DNA from: Artemisia argyi
Lineage: Eukaryota > Streptophyta > Magnoliopsida > Asterales > Asteraceae
Direction of reading: 5' to 3'
Assembly: GCA_030686995.1 (NCBI GenBank)
Contig: CM060680.1
Coordinates: 83,912,259-83,976,258 of the forward strand
DNA: 64,000 nucleotides
Under the pieces are notes generated by a model. The model was given only the letters and a program-made list of their open reading frames with translations. It searched no databases and was not told where the DNA came from. This document shows positions 33,780 through 44,692 of the stretch, in pieces. The translations under genes and the position numbers were made by a program. Positions within the stretch are counted from its first letter, which is position 1. Each line of letters begins with the position of its first letter.

Positions 33780-35640
33780 AAAAAACGAATCTTGTCATAA
33801 CAAGCAAAAGAAAGGCGAATTGATAACGGGCTTCGAGCGAAGGTTTCAAAGGGAGGACGGATGCATTAAAAAGGCATCGAAACAAACCATGAGATCAAAG
33901 ATCGTGCGCAGGTCGTCCGACATAACCTCACCTAATAAGAAAAGAGGGATCAAGGGAAACTAGCAGTTAATACACACCGCAACAAGAGGTCAAGCGCTGC
34001 CAGTCGCTACACCTCCGCATAAAAAATATATATAACAAAAGTTGGGCTCCGGCCGAAAACAAGCAATGGGGAAATGTTGTGTAAGGAAAACAGTCGATTG
34101 TCAGACAATCGTGTAATACCGCACAGACCTACGCTGTAGGAAAACAGAAAAGAAGATAGCCGTCAGGAACGATACCGTTCCCAAGGGGAAAGAGAATATT
34201 GGATAAGCAAAGACTTACAAAGCAAAGAGCTTGGATAGCACGGACTACAGAATGATCCGGAGAAGGGAGCCCAATCTCATTGGCATAGGATCGGAGAGCC
34301 GGACCATCTCCAACTACCTATCCTATCTCCCAAGACATCAAGAGGATAAGAAAATCCGCTCTCTGTCAAATTTCACAGAGTAGGAGCTATCCAGCCTGCG
34401 TAGCTAGGCACGTGTCTGCAAATTAAGTCAGCTGAAGGATTTAATGCATGCACATGATGAAATAGTGGAACCTCCACTATAAAAAGCTACTATAGCAAAA
34501 GGAAACCAAAAGCAAAAGCGGATAACCACAACAATGCAATGGCATTAGCACTGTCAATAAATAATCATCTCCCAACCATTAGAAGAAATTCTAATAAAAC
34601 CTCCGCAAGATATACAACGATGTACACAATGCAGCGGCAACAAAGATCGGACGGTGATCAGGAAGTGTTCTTAAATGACTACTAATAACAGACGGTCGTT
34701 CTTAAAGAACGACTCAATAAATCCTACGCCCATAAACACCCTTCCGTTAGAACGTTCTCTTGACCAAGACGATAAGCTCCAATCGTTCGTGCGTCAAAAG
34801 ACGCCTCAGAATGCTCACCCTCCACCTTGCCATCACGACTATCCCTAAAGCCACCGGCTTGGGCCATAAAAGCTCGGAGCGGAACTTCTTGATCTCAAGA
34901 AGTACAGCACCGCCGGGAACCCAATGGCCATCAGGGTTCTCGATGACCGCAAACGTGGTATAAATATGGAATGCTTAAACGCTTGATTGAGCATAATCGG
35001 AAAAAAGGGGAAGGAGTCTTCAGACGAATAGAAGCAGAAGGTAAAATGCGCAAGGGCACGCGTCGGTGTAAAAGGAGATAAATGAAAAATCGGGTGATGC
35101 ATCCATGGTCGCTGAAGATCCATACCGCAGCGCCAAGCAAAACAAGTGATTAATGATGCCTTCATCATTGTTGCTGACTAGAGCGGATATATAGCTCGCA
35201 GTCATGAGCCAAAGGTACTATATCAAGCTGTTCTGCCAACAAGAGTTACAACGACGAACTATCATGCAGCTCCCGGCTACTGAAGCATCTCTGACCCACG
35301 GAGCATAACTCCACACTGTAATCAGCTTGTTCAGTTCGTCAAAACCAAAAACGCGGAAGGTTGATCAAGTACTACTAAGGCGCATTAATTTAGGATTGCT
35401 GGTACACAGTCATCAGTTCGATGGATTCCTTTAGTAGGATCAGCAAGTATCATACGGCATCCTCACTACAACGGGCATCTAAGGAGCTATAATGCGCACG
35501 CAAGAAAAACATGCGGCGCCAAAGATTTCCAACAAATGGAAGAAAATAACAAAAGGTCTAGACTACGAGTCAGTAAAAAAATTAAAATAATAATAATAAT
35601 AATAACAAATACCAAGCTTCGACAAGAAACAGGCAAGCAT
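33780..35640. other. Tat-2 interior without recognised coding sequence
   Basis: About 1.9 kb of A/G-rich internal sequence shows no conserved domain. Short frames on both strands have no recognisable content. It replaces the pol region of an autonomous Tat element. Confidence 0.5.
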
Positions 35641-35649
35641 AAAGACATA

Positions 35650-36000
35650 GCACAGTGCGAAGACATAAAAGTCAAGGAGCACAAACCGCACCACAAAAGA
35701 CACACGAAGCAAACATGCAAAAGCCGGAACTCAGTATCCGCAAGCATGCAAAAGCCGGAACTTAGGCTCCGCAAACAAATAAAAGACGAAACTCAGGCTC
35801 CGCAAGCATGCAAAAGCCGGAACTTAGGCTCCGCAAATAAATAAAAGACGGAACTCAAGCTCCGCAAGCATGCAAAATCCAGAACTCAGGTTCCGCAAAC
35901 AAATAAAAGACGGAACTCAGGCTTCGCAAGCATGCAAAAGCCGGAACTCAGGTTCCACAAACAAATAAAATACGAAAGTTAGGCTCTGCAAGAATGTAAA
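35650..36000. repeat. 62-bp tandem array in Tat-2
   Basis: CAAGCATGCAAAAGCCGGAA-type units recur with a step of exactly 62 (CAAGCATG at 35741, 35803, 35865 and 35927). Each unit holds two related halves around GGAACT(C/T)AGGCTCCGCAA. Roughly five units drift at the edges. Tandem arrays in the 3' half of Tat-lineage elements are known and can seed satellite DNA. Confidence 0.92.
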
Positions 36001-36790
36001 AGCCAAAAAAAAAATCCGCAATATATTTTAATTGTAAAGGAAATTAACTCCGCTCAGATGAACAATTGAAATAAATATTTGTACTTACAGTCCTTGTATT
36101 ATTTTACTACATTTTCAATAAAATAAAAGCGGAGACTAGCTACCTCCGCCAAGCTTAATCTTTTCAAATTTCTTTTATTTATCGTACAAATAATGCACGT
36201 TATTCCGCATAACAAATGTGAGTAAGCCGCGCACACAAAGAGCACGTCCCAAAAACGTTATCCCGTATAACTAAAAGGGTGCGGAACCTCATAACTAAAC
36301 CTCAGGTACGTAAGAGGGATTGCAAACCCAGTACTGAATAAGACTAAAAATAAAGTATGTATCCGTACGTATTTTAATACTAGCAAAGTACAAATGATCA
36401 AGTGCAAACAAAGACGCACAAACATTAGACATAACTTTAGCGCAAACAAAAACGTTCATACAAGCTAAACCATGAGCAATCATGACAAAGGCAAAAACGT
36501 AATCAGATAATACCAAAACAAGGTAAAATGGCATATGATACACAAACGTGTTCAAACACTAGATGAACAAAGGAACAAAAAACAACTCGCCAAGTGAGAT
36601 AAAGAAAGGAAGGTCCAAATACACTAAAGAAGTGCAAAAAGACCACATACGGTCACGACATAAGGTAAGGTATTCTAAACCACCATGCTCCGGCATGGAC
36701 GGACCATCCTCCTCTCAAGAATACTTCACTGAAGAGGGAAAACCACTGCTGCCCAAGACATCATAATCATCTACCGACAAAGGTAACTGA
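36001..36790. other. Tat-2 interior downstream of the antisense ORF
   Basis: No gene is recognised. Relative to the minus-strand antisense gene this is its 3' untranslated side, lying between its stop codon (36791-36793) and the tandem array. Confidence 0.4.
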
Positions 36791-38306
36791 TTAGGAACAG
36801 AGGGCGGAACGGTCAAGTCCGCCCCCACGGATAACTGGTTCACCCCAAGAAAGATCATCTAAACGGGATAAAAACTCAGCAGTGGTGGGCGCTGCCAAAG
36901 AGGTAAAGACATTGCCAATAACAGATTGTCTGACAGCCACAAAACCCCTAAATTTTTTAGCCTTCTCACTAGCCGCATCTAAGACAGAAGATAGCAAAGC
37001 TTCACTAGCAACCAAACCATTTCTTGCTCTGCGCAAAGGGAGGGTAAGCTGCCCGACATGTGGTTGCAGCCTAGCCATACCAGGCTCTTTTTCAAGCTGA
37101 TCCTCAAGATGGAGCAATATCATAATACTCCCAACTGAAGAGTCCTTATGAGATACCAAGCTATATAACAATGGAAACTCAAGACTCCGGAATGCAGCAT
37201 AGGCGGAATCGTAATCTGTCTTGGCAGAAGGCCTATAAGCATCAAGGTCTGACAGCTTTATACTCGACTTGCCATGCTCAATATAGGCAACCAAACCATC
37301 CTGTGCTACGTACAAATACGGACGAGACAACAACGTCCTCAGGGACCCAAAATACTTCGGAGAATTGAGACGTTTGGCCAAGAATAGCTTCAAACCATAT
37401 GATAATAACCACCGGCGGCTGGCAATAACTGTAAGGAAACCGGGATGCAATTGTTCGTTGAAACTAATAGCTGCTTCAACAAAATAAGTATATCAGTAAT
37501 ACCCTTTAACTGAGCATCCTGGATTTCCATAAATTCTTCTTTCATCGCAGCCCCCAGTACTTGCACCTAAAAACAAGAAGAAAGAAGAAAAATAAAAAGG
37601 AAAATAAAGAGGGACCACAAAAACAGAAAAACAAGTACTTGATGACGACGAAGGCTTTCATTTAAAAACTGAGAATCGGCAAGAGAGGCACTAAGGCCGG
37701 AAATCTCCAAGTTCTTATTAACAAGAGAAGACTGAAGTCCCGCTAACTTTGCACCTGCGGAAGCACGCTCCTCCTTAAGAATAGAGGACCACTCACGCAG
37801 AGAAGTACGAAGTTCCGCTTTAAACTTGGAAAAATGTTCCTTCAAAGACGACACCTCAGGTGCATGAGCACACTCGGTAGACGTCAGTAGAGAGCGAAGA
37901 CGCTCCACTTCCATGACCGCATCCTTCAATAACAAAGCCTCTGATTTTAATCTTTCAATCTCCACATCTTTGGCAAGCAGCAGTGCATCTTTTTGAACTA
38001 AAGCAGCGGATAACCTGCGTTCTTCAAAAAGAAGACGCTGAGCCCGGTACCGCAACCCACTACAAAAAGAGATCTGGTGGGCAGTGTTTACATTAAACTC
38101 TGACAAAGAATCGGTCAATAGGCATATTACGGACATCTGTGAAGGCCTCAGGAGGAGTGAAAAAATTAACCAACTTGCGACACTCAGAAGCATTGTCCAA
38201 GAGGGACCCGGAAGTCAAATTCCAGTCCAGAACGTAAATCTCCGATAAATGAGAAGGATCCATGTTCGAAACAGTACGAATCCGCCCGAAAAGGTCCACA
38301 GAAACC
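36791..38306 (-). pseudogene. Tat-2 antisense ORF, C-terminal exons (coiled coil)
   Basis: This is the 3' half of the antisense gene that starts at 46087 and is cut by Athila A. From right to left are a short exon (38306 to about 38145), a coiled-coil exon (about 38075-37640, with heptad-like EIERLKSEALLLKDAV), and a last exon ending at 36791. Introns of about 70 bases fit GT-AG (acceptor CCACCAG at about 38075, donor CAAG/GTACTT at about 37635). Antisense ORFs of this kind are known in the Tat/Ogre group of gypsy elements. Their role is uncertain. Each piece reads without stops apart from the break. Confidence 0.65.
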
Positions 38307-39304
38307 TGACAGCGTAGGGATTGCACCAGGCTTTACCTCTCGAGGGATCTCGAGAAGCTTACAACCCCCACCAGGCAGTGTACCTGATCGATGTAGTATA
38401 GTATAATGACAAGTACCGGGGGATTGATCGTTTAGCTAGGAATAGTGTCGCTAGGATTAGAAAACCTAAAGACTAGGTCTAGAGATGAGGGATGATTCTT
38501 TTTGTATTTTTTTATAGTTTTTAGAAAGCAAATAAAAATCTCGGGTTTGAAAGAGTTTGGCGGAATTAATTGCTAATCAACTAAACCAATACTAAGATGC
38601 AATCAAAATAAAATGCTAAAAATGAAAATAAACTAAATTAAACTAAAGTTGTGAGCAATATGTGGGAGAATTGTGTTTACTTAGATTTCACTACTCCCTA
38701 GATATCTTTTACATGTTAATTACTTGTTATAGTTGCGTGGATGACGGATTGTATTCCTTAATACCATTCATGGGGTGGCGTACTTACTTCCCCAATCCTA
38801 TGAACGCCTTCTTCACTCCTATGTCGAGTCGGCTAAGAAGCTCCTAACATGGGATCACTAGAATTTGCTCATGCATTAAATACAACCAATAAAACCTAGT
38901 ACACATCGGTTCATGTTTCCTAAGACGTTCAAGCATGTTACACAATGGAGATCTTCCAGTTTTCTTAAGCCTAACATTGAAATCATTCATCCATTACAAC
39001 CATAAACAAGTAATCAACACATAATTAACATCTAGGTTTCATTAGATCCAAGCAAACACAAGATAGATCTAACCTAGCATGTTAAAATCAAGACAAGCAT
39101 AAGATATATTCAAACAACACAGACATATTGAATGAATTAAGAGAAGACTTATCTCAATTGAACATGAAATGATTCAAGGGGTGAAAACCCTTGAAAACAC
39201 TGTAAAATATGACCTAGGGCTTACAAAGTTCGGCCCTAGTTTTCTCCACACAAGTTCCTCGTTTATGAATGAAAAATAGAAAACTATATATAGATTTTTA
39301 TAGC

Positions 39305-39517
39305 TGACGGCGTCAAGAACAAATGTCTGACGCCGTCATTTCGCCGCCAAATAGTTTCTCGGACTGCCTAGATCTGGATCTGACGCCATGTATACCCCTT
39401 ATGCAGGCCGTCACAACATTAACTCTTGACGCCCTTGTTGTGACGCCATCAGGTTTGCACTGGGTCGTCATGGTTTTTACTCTTGACGCCGTCATGTACT
39501 TCCTCTTGACGCCGTCA
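39305..39517. promoter_or_regulatory. Palindromic TGACG(C/G)CGTCA cluster, Athila A 3' LTR
   Basis: Four perfect 11-mers stand at 39305-39315, 39328-39338, 39484-39494 and 39507-39517, with decayed versions between. They lie upstream (minus-strand sense) of the LTR TATA box CTATATATAG at about 39286. TGACG is the core bound by plant TGA-type bZIP factors, and the palindrome gives two inverted cores. Function is inferred. Confidence 0.6.
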
Positions 39518-39723
39518 GGTACTGTTCTCAGCATGGAAAATTAAGTCTTTGGCGTTTTCTTCACTTTTATGCTCCAAAAACGTCCGCATTGCTTCCTTTT
39601 CCAGAATTCACTCCCAAAGTACCTAAAATCACAAAAGGAACGATTTAGGGCAATATTTGATCAAATAAATTCAATTTCGGGCTTAAATGACCCCCTAAAA
39701 GTGGTTCATTTTTCGCCTCATCA

Positions 39724-40321
39724 TATACCCTTACACTTGAGATTTGCTTGTCCTCAAGCAAATGCGCTTTTATTCTAATCAAAATACAAGTTAGGGGTCA
39801 TTTAACACTAATATAAAAGTAATTACAACAAATAATTGTTCCACTAAAGACCAAAGACAAGCACGGAGGTCATACACTAGCACCTTACAAATAGTGTTTA
39901 GATACTCACATCTCTCGGGTGTAATAAAGTAATATCACAATATGGAAATAGAAAATATCTCTCACTACCTGTCATAGCAAAATAGATTACCATAGGCTTG
40001 GGAAAGGATCAAACCTCCACCACATGGCGTAAGCACCTAGGATAAACTATCAAAGAGGTCTTTTAAAAGGGTTGTAACGTTAGGTGTAGGGATATGGAAT
40101 ACACGGTTTTGTTGGATATAGGCAGTCTTTACTGGTGGCAAGTTAACAATCTTGGTTAATTACATGTACAATGTGGCGTTGCTAAGCCAAGACTAGACTC
40201 GACTTAAGCTAATAAATGAAAAATAACAAAAACATAAAATGAACATAGAATGAAAAGGGATGGTAGTCCGTATGTTTTTCTCTTTTCTTTTTCTATTTTT
40301 TTTTCTTTTTCTTGGTTTTTC

Positions 40322-40357
<36 letters not shown>

Positions 40358-42245
40358 ATACACTCTTACCCTACCATCCAAAATAATACATCATAGGGAA
40401 TGATAATTCCCCTTACACTTGAATTTTTACATACTTTACAATAAACTAATCTAATGACTTGAATTAAGAAAATTAAAGCACTTGGAGTACTTTTAAGATT
40501 AACGCACATATGGGGGTATTATATGATGTTCTTCCCCATTACTCCATAAAATAAGTACTTTACCCATGAGTCCCAATCGTCCCAAAACAATATGTACAAG
40601 GATATGACTCGACTTAGCAACCATGTAATCAATTAGATAATTAACTTAGGGTTTAACATATAACAATAATGCACTAAAGATGAGTGCATACACGGAAGGC
40701 TAAGGCGATTTGGGTGTACATTTAAGTGGGGTGTAACAAATTCTTCCTTTAAGTAAAATGCTTAAAGTTAGAAACGAAAAGATAGGCTCGGAGGGGTGTA
40801 CTAGGGGTTTCGTGTACTAAAAATGAGTACAACGCTAAGGTATGGGAAAAATTAGTTGACTTAACTAGCCAAGTAATATGACTTAAATGGTCAAGTAATT
40901 ATGATACGGGTTTAACACAAGGGTGATCCTAATGCCTCTTATCATGTAGTAAATCCTACTACACGAATGTAATCTCACTAGCGGTCTCGGGATGCATCAC
41001 TAACGCAAGTTCTAGAATCTAAATGCTACCGGTACACTCATAAGCACTAATAATAAATGCTTTTCCTATCAAATCTAAAGGCGAACCTCACATATTTGGG
41101 TGGAAAATTTTTCTGAATAGTACGGTTTTGTGCTAGTCATACAATCTCCTATCCATGAGACGCTTGCTATGGCTAAAGTTTCACTCCTAAATGTTGTAAA
41201 AAATTTTAAATTTGGCGCTAAAATTGCACTAACAAGTATTTCTTATAGTTTTATTACACATCTACCATCAAACAAACAAACTCAAGCGAAAGTGTATCTG
41301 TAAGGTATCATCATTTTACCCTCCCCTTACACTTAGGATGAACATTGTCCCCAATGTTCAAGTAAAGAATGTAAAAGTGAAATAAGTAAAACGAATGAAA
41401 TCAAATACTCCCCTGATTCGCTCGATATGGATTATAAGGTGGCCTGGTTAGATCTTCCTCCAAGAAAATGAACAATCAAAGCTTCCCTTCCAGAATAATA
41501 ATCATCTTCTTGTCATACATAACCTGTAAAACCTGAGAAAACAAACAAGGCAACCTCGCATAAAATCGGCGGCAATCTACATATGCTAATAAATCCTAGA
41601 AAACAAAATAACATATAATGCTTGTGGAATGATGTTTGCAGATTTCCTGGAGATTATAAAACTAATAATTCAACAAAAACTTTAAGACTCTGTTAGAAAA
41701 ACAAAACTAGTAAAATTTCCAGATTTTTACACGTGACGCCGTCAAGAGTAAACTCGTGACGTCGTCAGAAGTGACCTGCAGAAATTCTTATGTTAAGTTT
41801 CCGGAAAATTTCTGGAAAAACTTGGTCCTACTTCCTGGAAAATCCTGCAAAACTTCATTATGACTCGATACAAGCATTTGACTCTAACAAATACGAATAT
41901 ACATGTTCACTTAATATTGTGGAGAATCATGATTGGTTTTGTTTCTTAAAAACATATTTGGGGTTTCCCCTTACACTTATCTTTTGCAAAAATACCTTTG
42001 GATGAAGTTAAGACTAAGCCAAACAACAAAATAAAGTATTTTCACCATTTTATTTTTGAAACATGATCTACCAACAATAAAAATAAAGCATGCATACGGA
42101 AGCAAATAACAAACAAACAAAATAAAAATCACACAAAACATGGGTTGCCTCCCAAGAAGCGCTTTTCTTTATTTACGAGTCTTGTAGCTAGACTCAAGGT
42201 CATGGGTTACCGTGTGTCGCTTATGCTCACATAACCAAGCGTGAG
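39724..42245. other. Athila A non-coding interior
   Basis: About 2.5 kb is left between the 3' LTR and the single ORF. It has no recognised domain. It includes a T tract of more than 30 (about 40325-40355, with TC-rich shoulders) and two more TGACG palindromes at 41733-41743 and 41756-41766. Confidence 0.5.
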
Positions 42246-43103
42246 TCATCTAATAGTCGCCTCATCTTTCTTATAATCATCTCCTAACTCTAAACATCCG
42301 CGATAGTATCTTTTATTCTTTTCACGAGTATATTTAAGCCCTTTTCTCTTATCATTCTCACTTAGCATTTCTATGGGCGGATACCTACTACACTTCTCCA
42401 TGGAAAAATCCTTGAATCTAGGGTGTGCACGGGGCATTTGGTAGACAAAATCTTCATCCCCATCCAAGAATGTAATTAACCCTTCCGTAAGTTTTTCATC
42501 GAGGTTGGTCAACCTTTTGAAAGGTTTTCCAAATACAACTTGGGTTAACTTACTATTAATAAATTCTCCTAGATTCTCCAAAACCATGAACTCAACAAGA
42601 TAGGCAAAGCTTCCTACAAACACATGCAATGATATCGCCCTAGCAATAATATTATCTCCTTTGTATTCTAACTCATCTACCATGATTTTATTATATTCAT
42701 TACGCGAGATTATGTTCATTGGGAGAGATGAGTTAAGGTAGGCATTAAAGCTCTTAAATCCGATCTTACAAGGAAATTGCATGTTGAATGAACTATCACT
42801 CTCAATCCACGTTCTAGGGTCGACATACCTAATAGGGTTCGCTTCATCTTCCATCCTATCCTCATTAATCACATCACCATCACCTAGATCCTCATCGGAG
42901 TCTGAGTAGTAAAAAGGACTAGCCCTATGGTCAACATCATGGTCAGACTCCTCCATTTCAGAATTATTGTCAAAGTGGTGGTTAGGCGATAGGTTAGGTG
43001 GGTTCTCATTTTCCACTAAAGGGATTGGGATGGGCATTTGGAAAATCCTACGACAAAAAACATGAATAACAGGAATCAAATGATCATTGTTATTGTTATC
43101 CAT
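42246..43103 (-). CDS. Retropepsin-like protein without the catalytic Asp motif, 285 aa
   Basis: This intact ORF is just downstream of the primer site of Athila A. The N-terminus (1 to about 90) is acidic and Asn/Asp-rich. Residues about 105-220 can be laid on an Athila protease: LNSSLPMNIIS sits where the active protease at 63078 has LADLGATINLMP, then HVFVGSFAYLVEFMVLE aligns with LVKVGKFKFLVDFVLLE, and VVFGKPF with IILGRPF. The Asp-Leu-Gly catalytic triplet is gone, so proteolysis is unlikely. The C-terminus is basic. A structural or binding role in a non-autonomous element is a guess. The family assignment is by eye. Confidence 0.65.
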   Translation of the reverse strand: MDNNNNDHLIPVIHVFCRRIFQMPIPIPLVENENPPNLSPNHHFDNNSEMEESDHDVDHRASPFYYSDSDEDLGDGDVINEDRMEDEANPIRYVDPRTWIESDSSFNMQFPCKIGFKSFNAYLNSSLPMNIISRNEYNKIMVDELEYKGDNIIARAISLHVFVGSFAYLVEFMVLENLGEFINSKLTQVVFGKPFKRLTNLDEKLTEGLITFLDGDEDFVYQMPRAHPRFKDFSMEKCSRYPPIEMLSENDKRKGLKYTREKNKRYYRGCLELGDDYKKDEATIR

Positions 43104-43241
43104 CGAGTTAGTTTACAAACAAAGGAAACAAAGAAATAAGATAGACTAAAGAGAACCTAAAAATAAAAATAAAATCTTACTAGAAAGGAATCTAGCAAGT
43201 AGACCTAATAAAAAGAGATTCTAACCTAGACAATAACTATT

Positions 43242-43260
43242 CCCCGGCAGCGGCGCCAAA
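43242..43260 (-). promoter_or_regulatory. Primer-binding site of Athila A
   Basis: Read on the minus strand, TGGCGCCGCTGCCGGGGA is one base off the Athila consensus-type site seen at 61179. It lies four bases from the inner end of the 5' LTR. Confidence 0.88.
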
Positions 43261-44265
43261 AACTTGATAGCGTAGGGATTGCACCAGGCTTTAACTCTCG
43301 AGGGATCTCGAGAAGCTTACAACCCCCACTAGGCAGTGTACCTGATCGATGTAGTATAGTATAATGACAAGTACCGGGGGATTGATCGTTCAACTAGGAA
43401 TTGTGTCGCTAGGATTAGAAAACTTAAAGACTAGGTCTAGAGATGAGGGATGATTCTTTTTGTATTTTTTTTATATTTTTTAGAAAGCAAATAAAAATCT
43501 CGGGTTTGAAGGAGTTTGGCGGAATTAGTTGCTAATCAACTAACCCAATACTAAGATGCAATCAAAATAAAATGCTAAAAATGAAAATAAACTAAATTAA
43601 ACTAAAGTTGTGAGCAATATGTGGGAGAATTGTGTTTACTTAGATTTCACTACTCCCTAGATATCTTTTACATGTAAATTACTTGTTATAGTTTCGTGGA
43701 TGACGGATTGTATTCCTTAATACCATTCATGGGGTGGCGTACTTACTTCCCCAATCCTATGAACGCCTACTTCACTCCTATGTCGAACCGGCTAAGAAGC
43801 TCCTAACATGGGATCACTAGAATTTGCTCATGCATTAAATACAACCAATAAAACCTAGTACACATCGGTTCATGTTTCCTAAGACATTCAAGCATGTTAC
43901 ACAATGGAGATCTGCCAGTTTTCTTAAGCCTAACATTGAAATCATTCATCCATCACAACCATAAACAAGTAATCAACACATAATTAACATCTAGGTTTCA
44001 TTAGATCCAAGCAAACACAAGATAGATCTAGCCTAGCATGTTAAAATCAAGACAAGCATAAGATATATTCAAACAACACATAGACATATTGAATGAATTA
44101 AGAGAAGACTTATCTCAATTGAACATGAAAGGATTCAAGGGGTGAAAACCCTTGAAAACATTGTAAAATATGACCTAGGGTTTACAAAGTTCAGCCCTAG
44201 TTTTCTCCACACAAGTTCCTCCTTTATGAATGAAAAATAGAAAACTATATATAGATTTTGATAGG

Positions 44266-44481
44266 TGACGGCGTCAAGAACAAATGTCTGACGCCGTCAT
44301 CTCGCCGCTAAATAGTTTCTCGGACTGCCTAGATCTGGATCTGACGCCGTCATGTATACCCCTTATGCAGGCCGTTACAACATTAACTCTTGATGCCCTT
44401 GTTGTGACGCCGTCAGGTTTGCACTGGGTCGTCATGGTTTTTACTCTTGACGCCGTCATGTACTTCCTCTTGACGCCGTCA
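44266..44481. promoter_or_regulatory. Palindromic TGACG(C/G)CGTCA cluster, Athila A 5' LTR
   Basis: Six perfect 11-mers start at 44266, 44289, 44342, 44405, 44448 and 44471. The TATA box CTATATATAG (about 44245) lies just downstream in minus-strand sense. Two of the six are damaged in the 3' LTR, one by a CG-to-CA change and one by a short deletion. Confidence 0.65.
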
Positions 44482-44692
44482 GGTACTCTTCTCAGCATGG
44501 AAAATTAAGTCTTTGGCGTTTTCTTCACTTTTATGCTCCAAAAACGTCCGAATTGCTTCCTTTTCCAGAATTCACTCCCAAAGTACCTAAACTCACAAAA
44601 GGAACGATTTAGGGCAATATTTGATCAAATAAATTCAATTCCGGGCTTAAATGACCCCCTAAAAGTGGTTCATTTTTCGCCTCATCAAAACC

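Larger units (their letters stand above)
38307..44687 (-). mobile_element. Athila A: non-autonomous Athila-type retrotransposon
   Basis: The LTRs are 38307-39723 (1417 bp, 3' LTR) and 43265-44687 (1423 bp, 5' LTR), flanked by AAACC (38302-38306 and 44688-44692). The primer site, read on the minus strand as TTGGCGCCGCTGCCGGGGAA, lies at about 43242-43260. This Asp-tRNA-type site is characteristic of Athila. The interior is 3541 bp with one 285-codon ORF and no gag, RT or integrase. Its insertion splits the Tat-2 antisense gene. The LTRs are close to identical, and several differences are CG-to-CA/TG changes. Confidence 0.93.

Noticed and set aside
35741..35990. 62-bp periodic units as a CRISPR array
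   Set aside because: The units are contiguous tandem repeats without unique spacers, inside a plant retrotransposon.
39313..39544. Overlapping open frames on both strands in the Athila A LTRs (also at 44274-44508)
   Set aside because: They arise because the TGACGCCGTCA palindromes read openly on both strands. They sit in LTR promoter sequence and have no protein homology.
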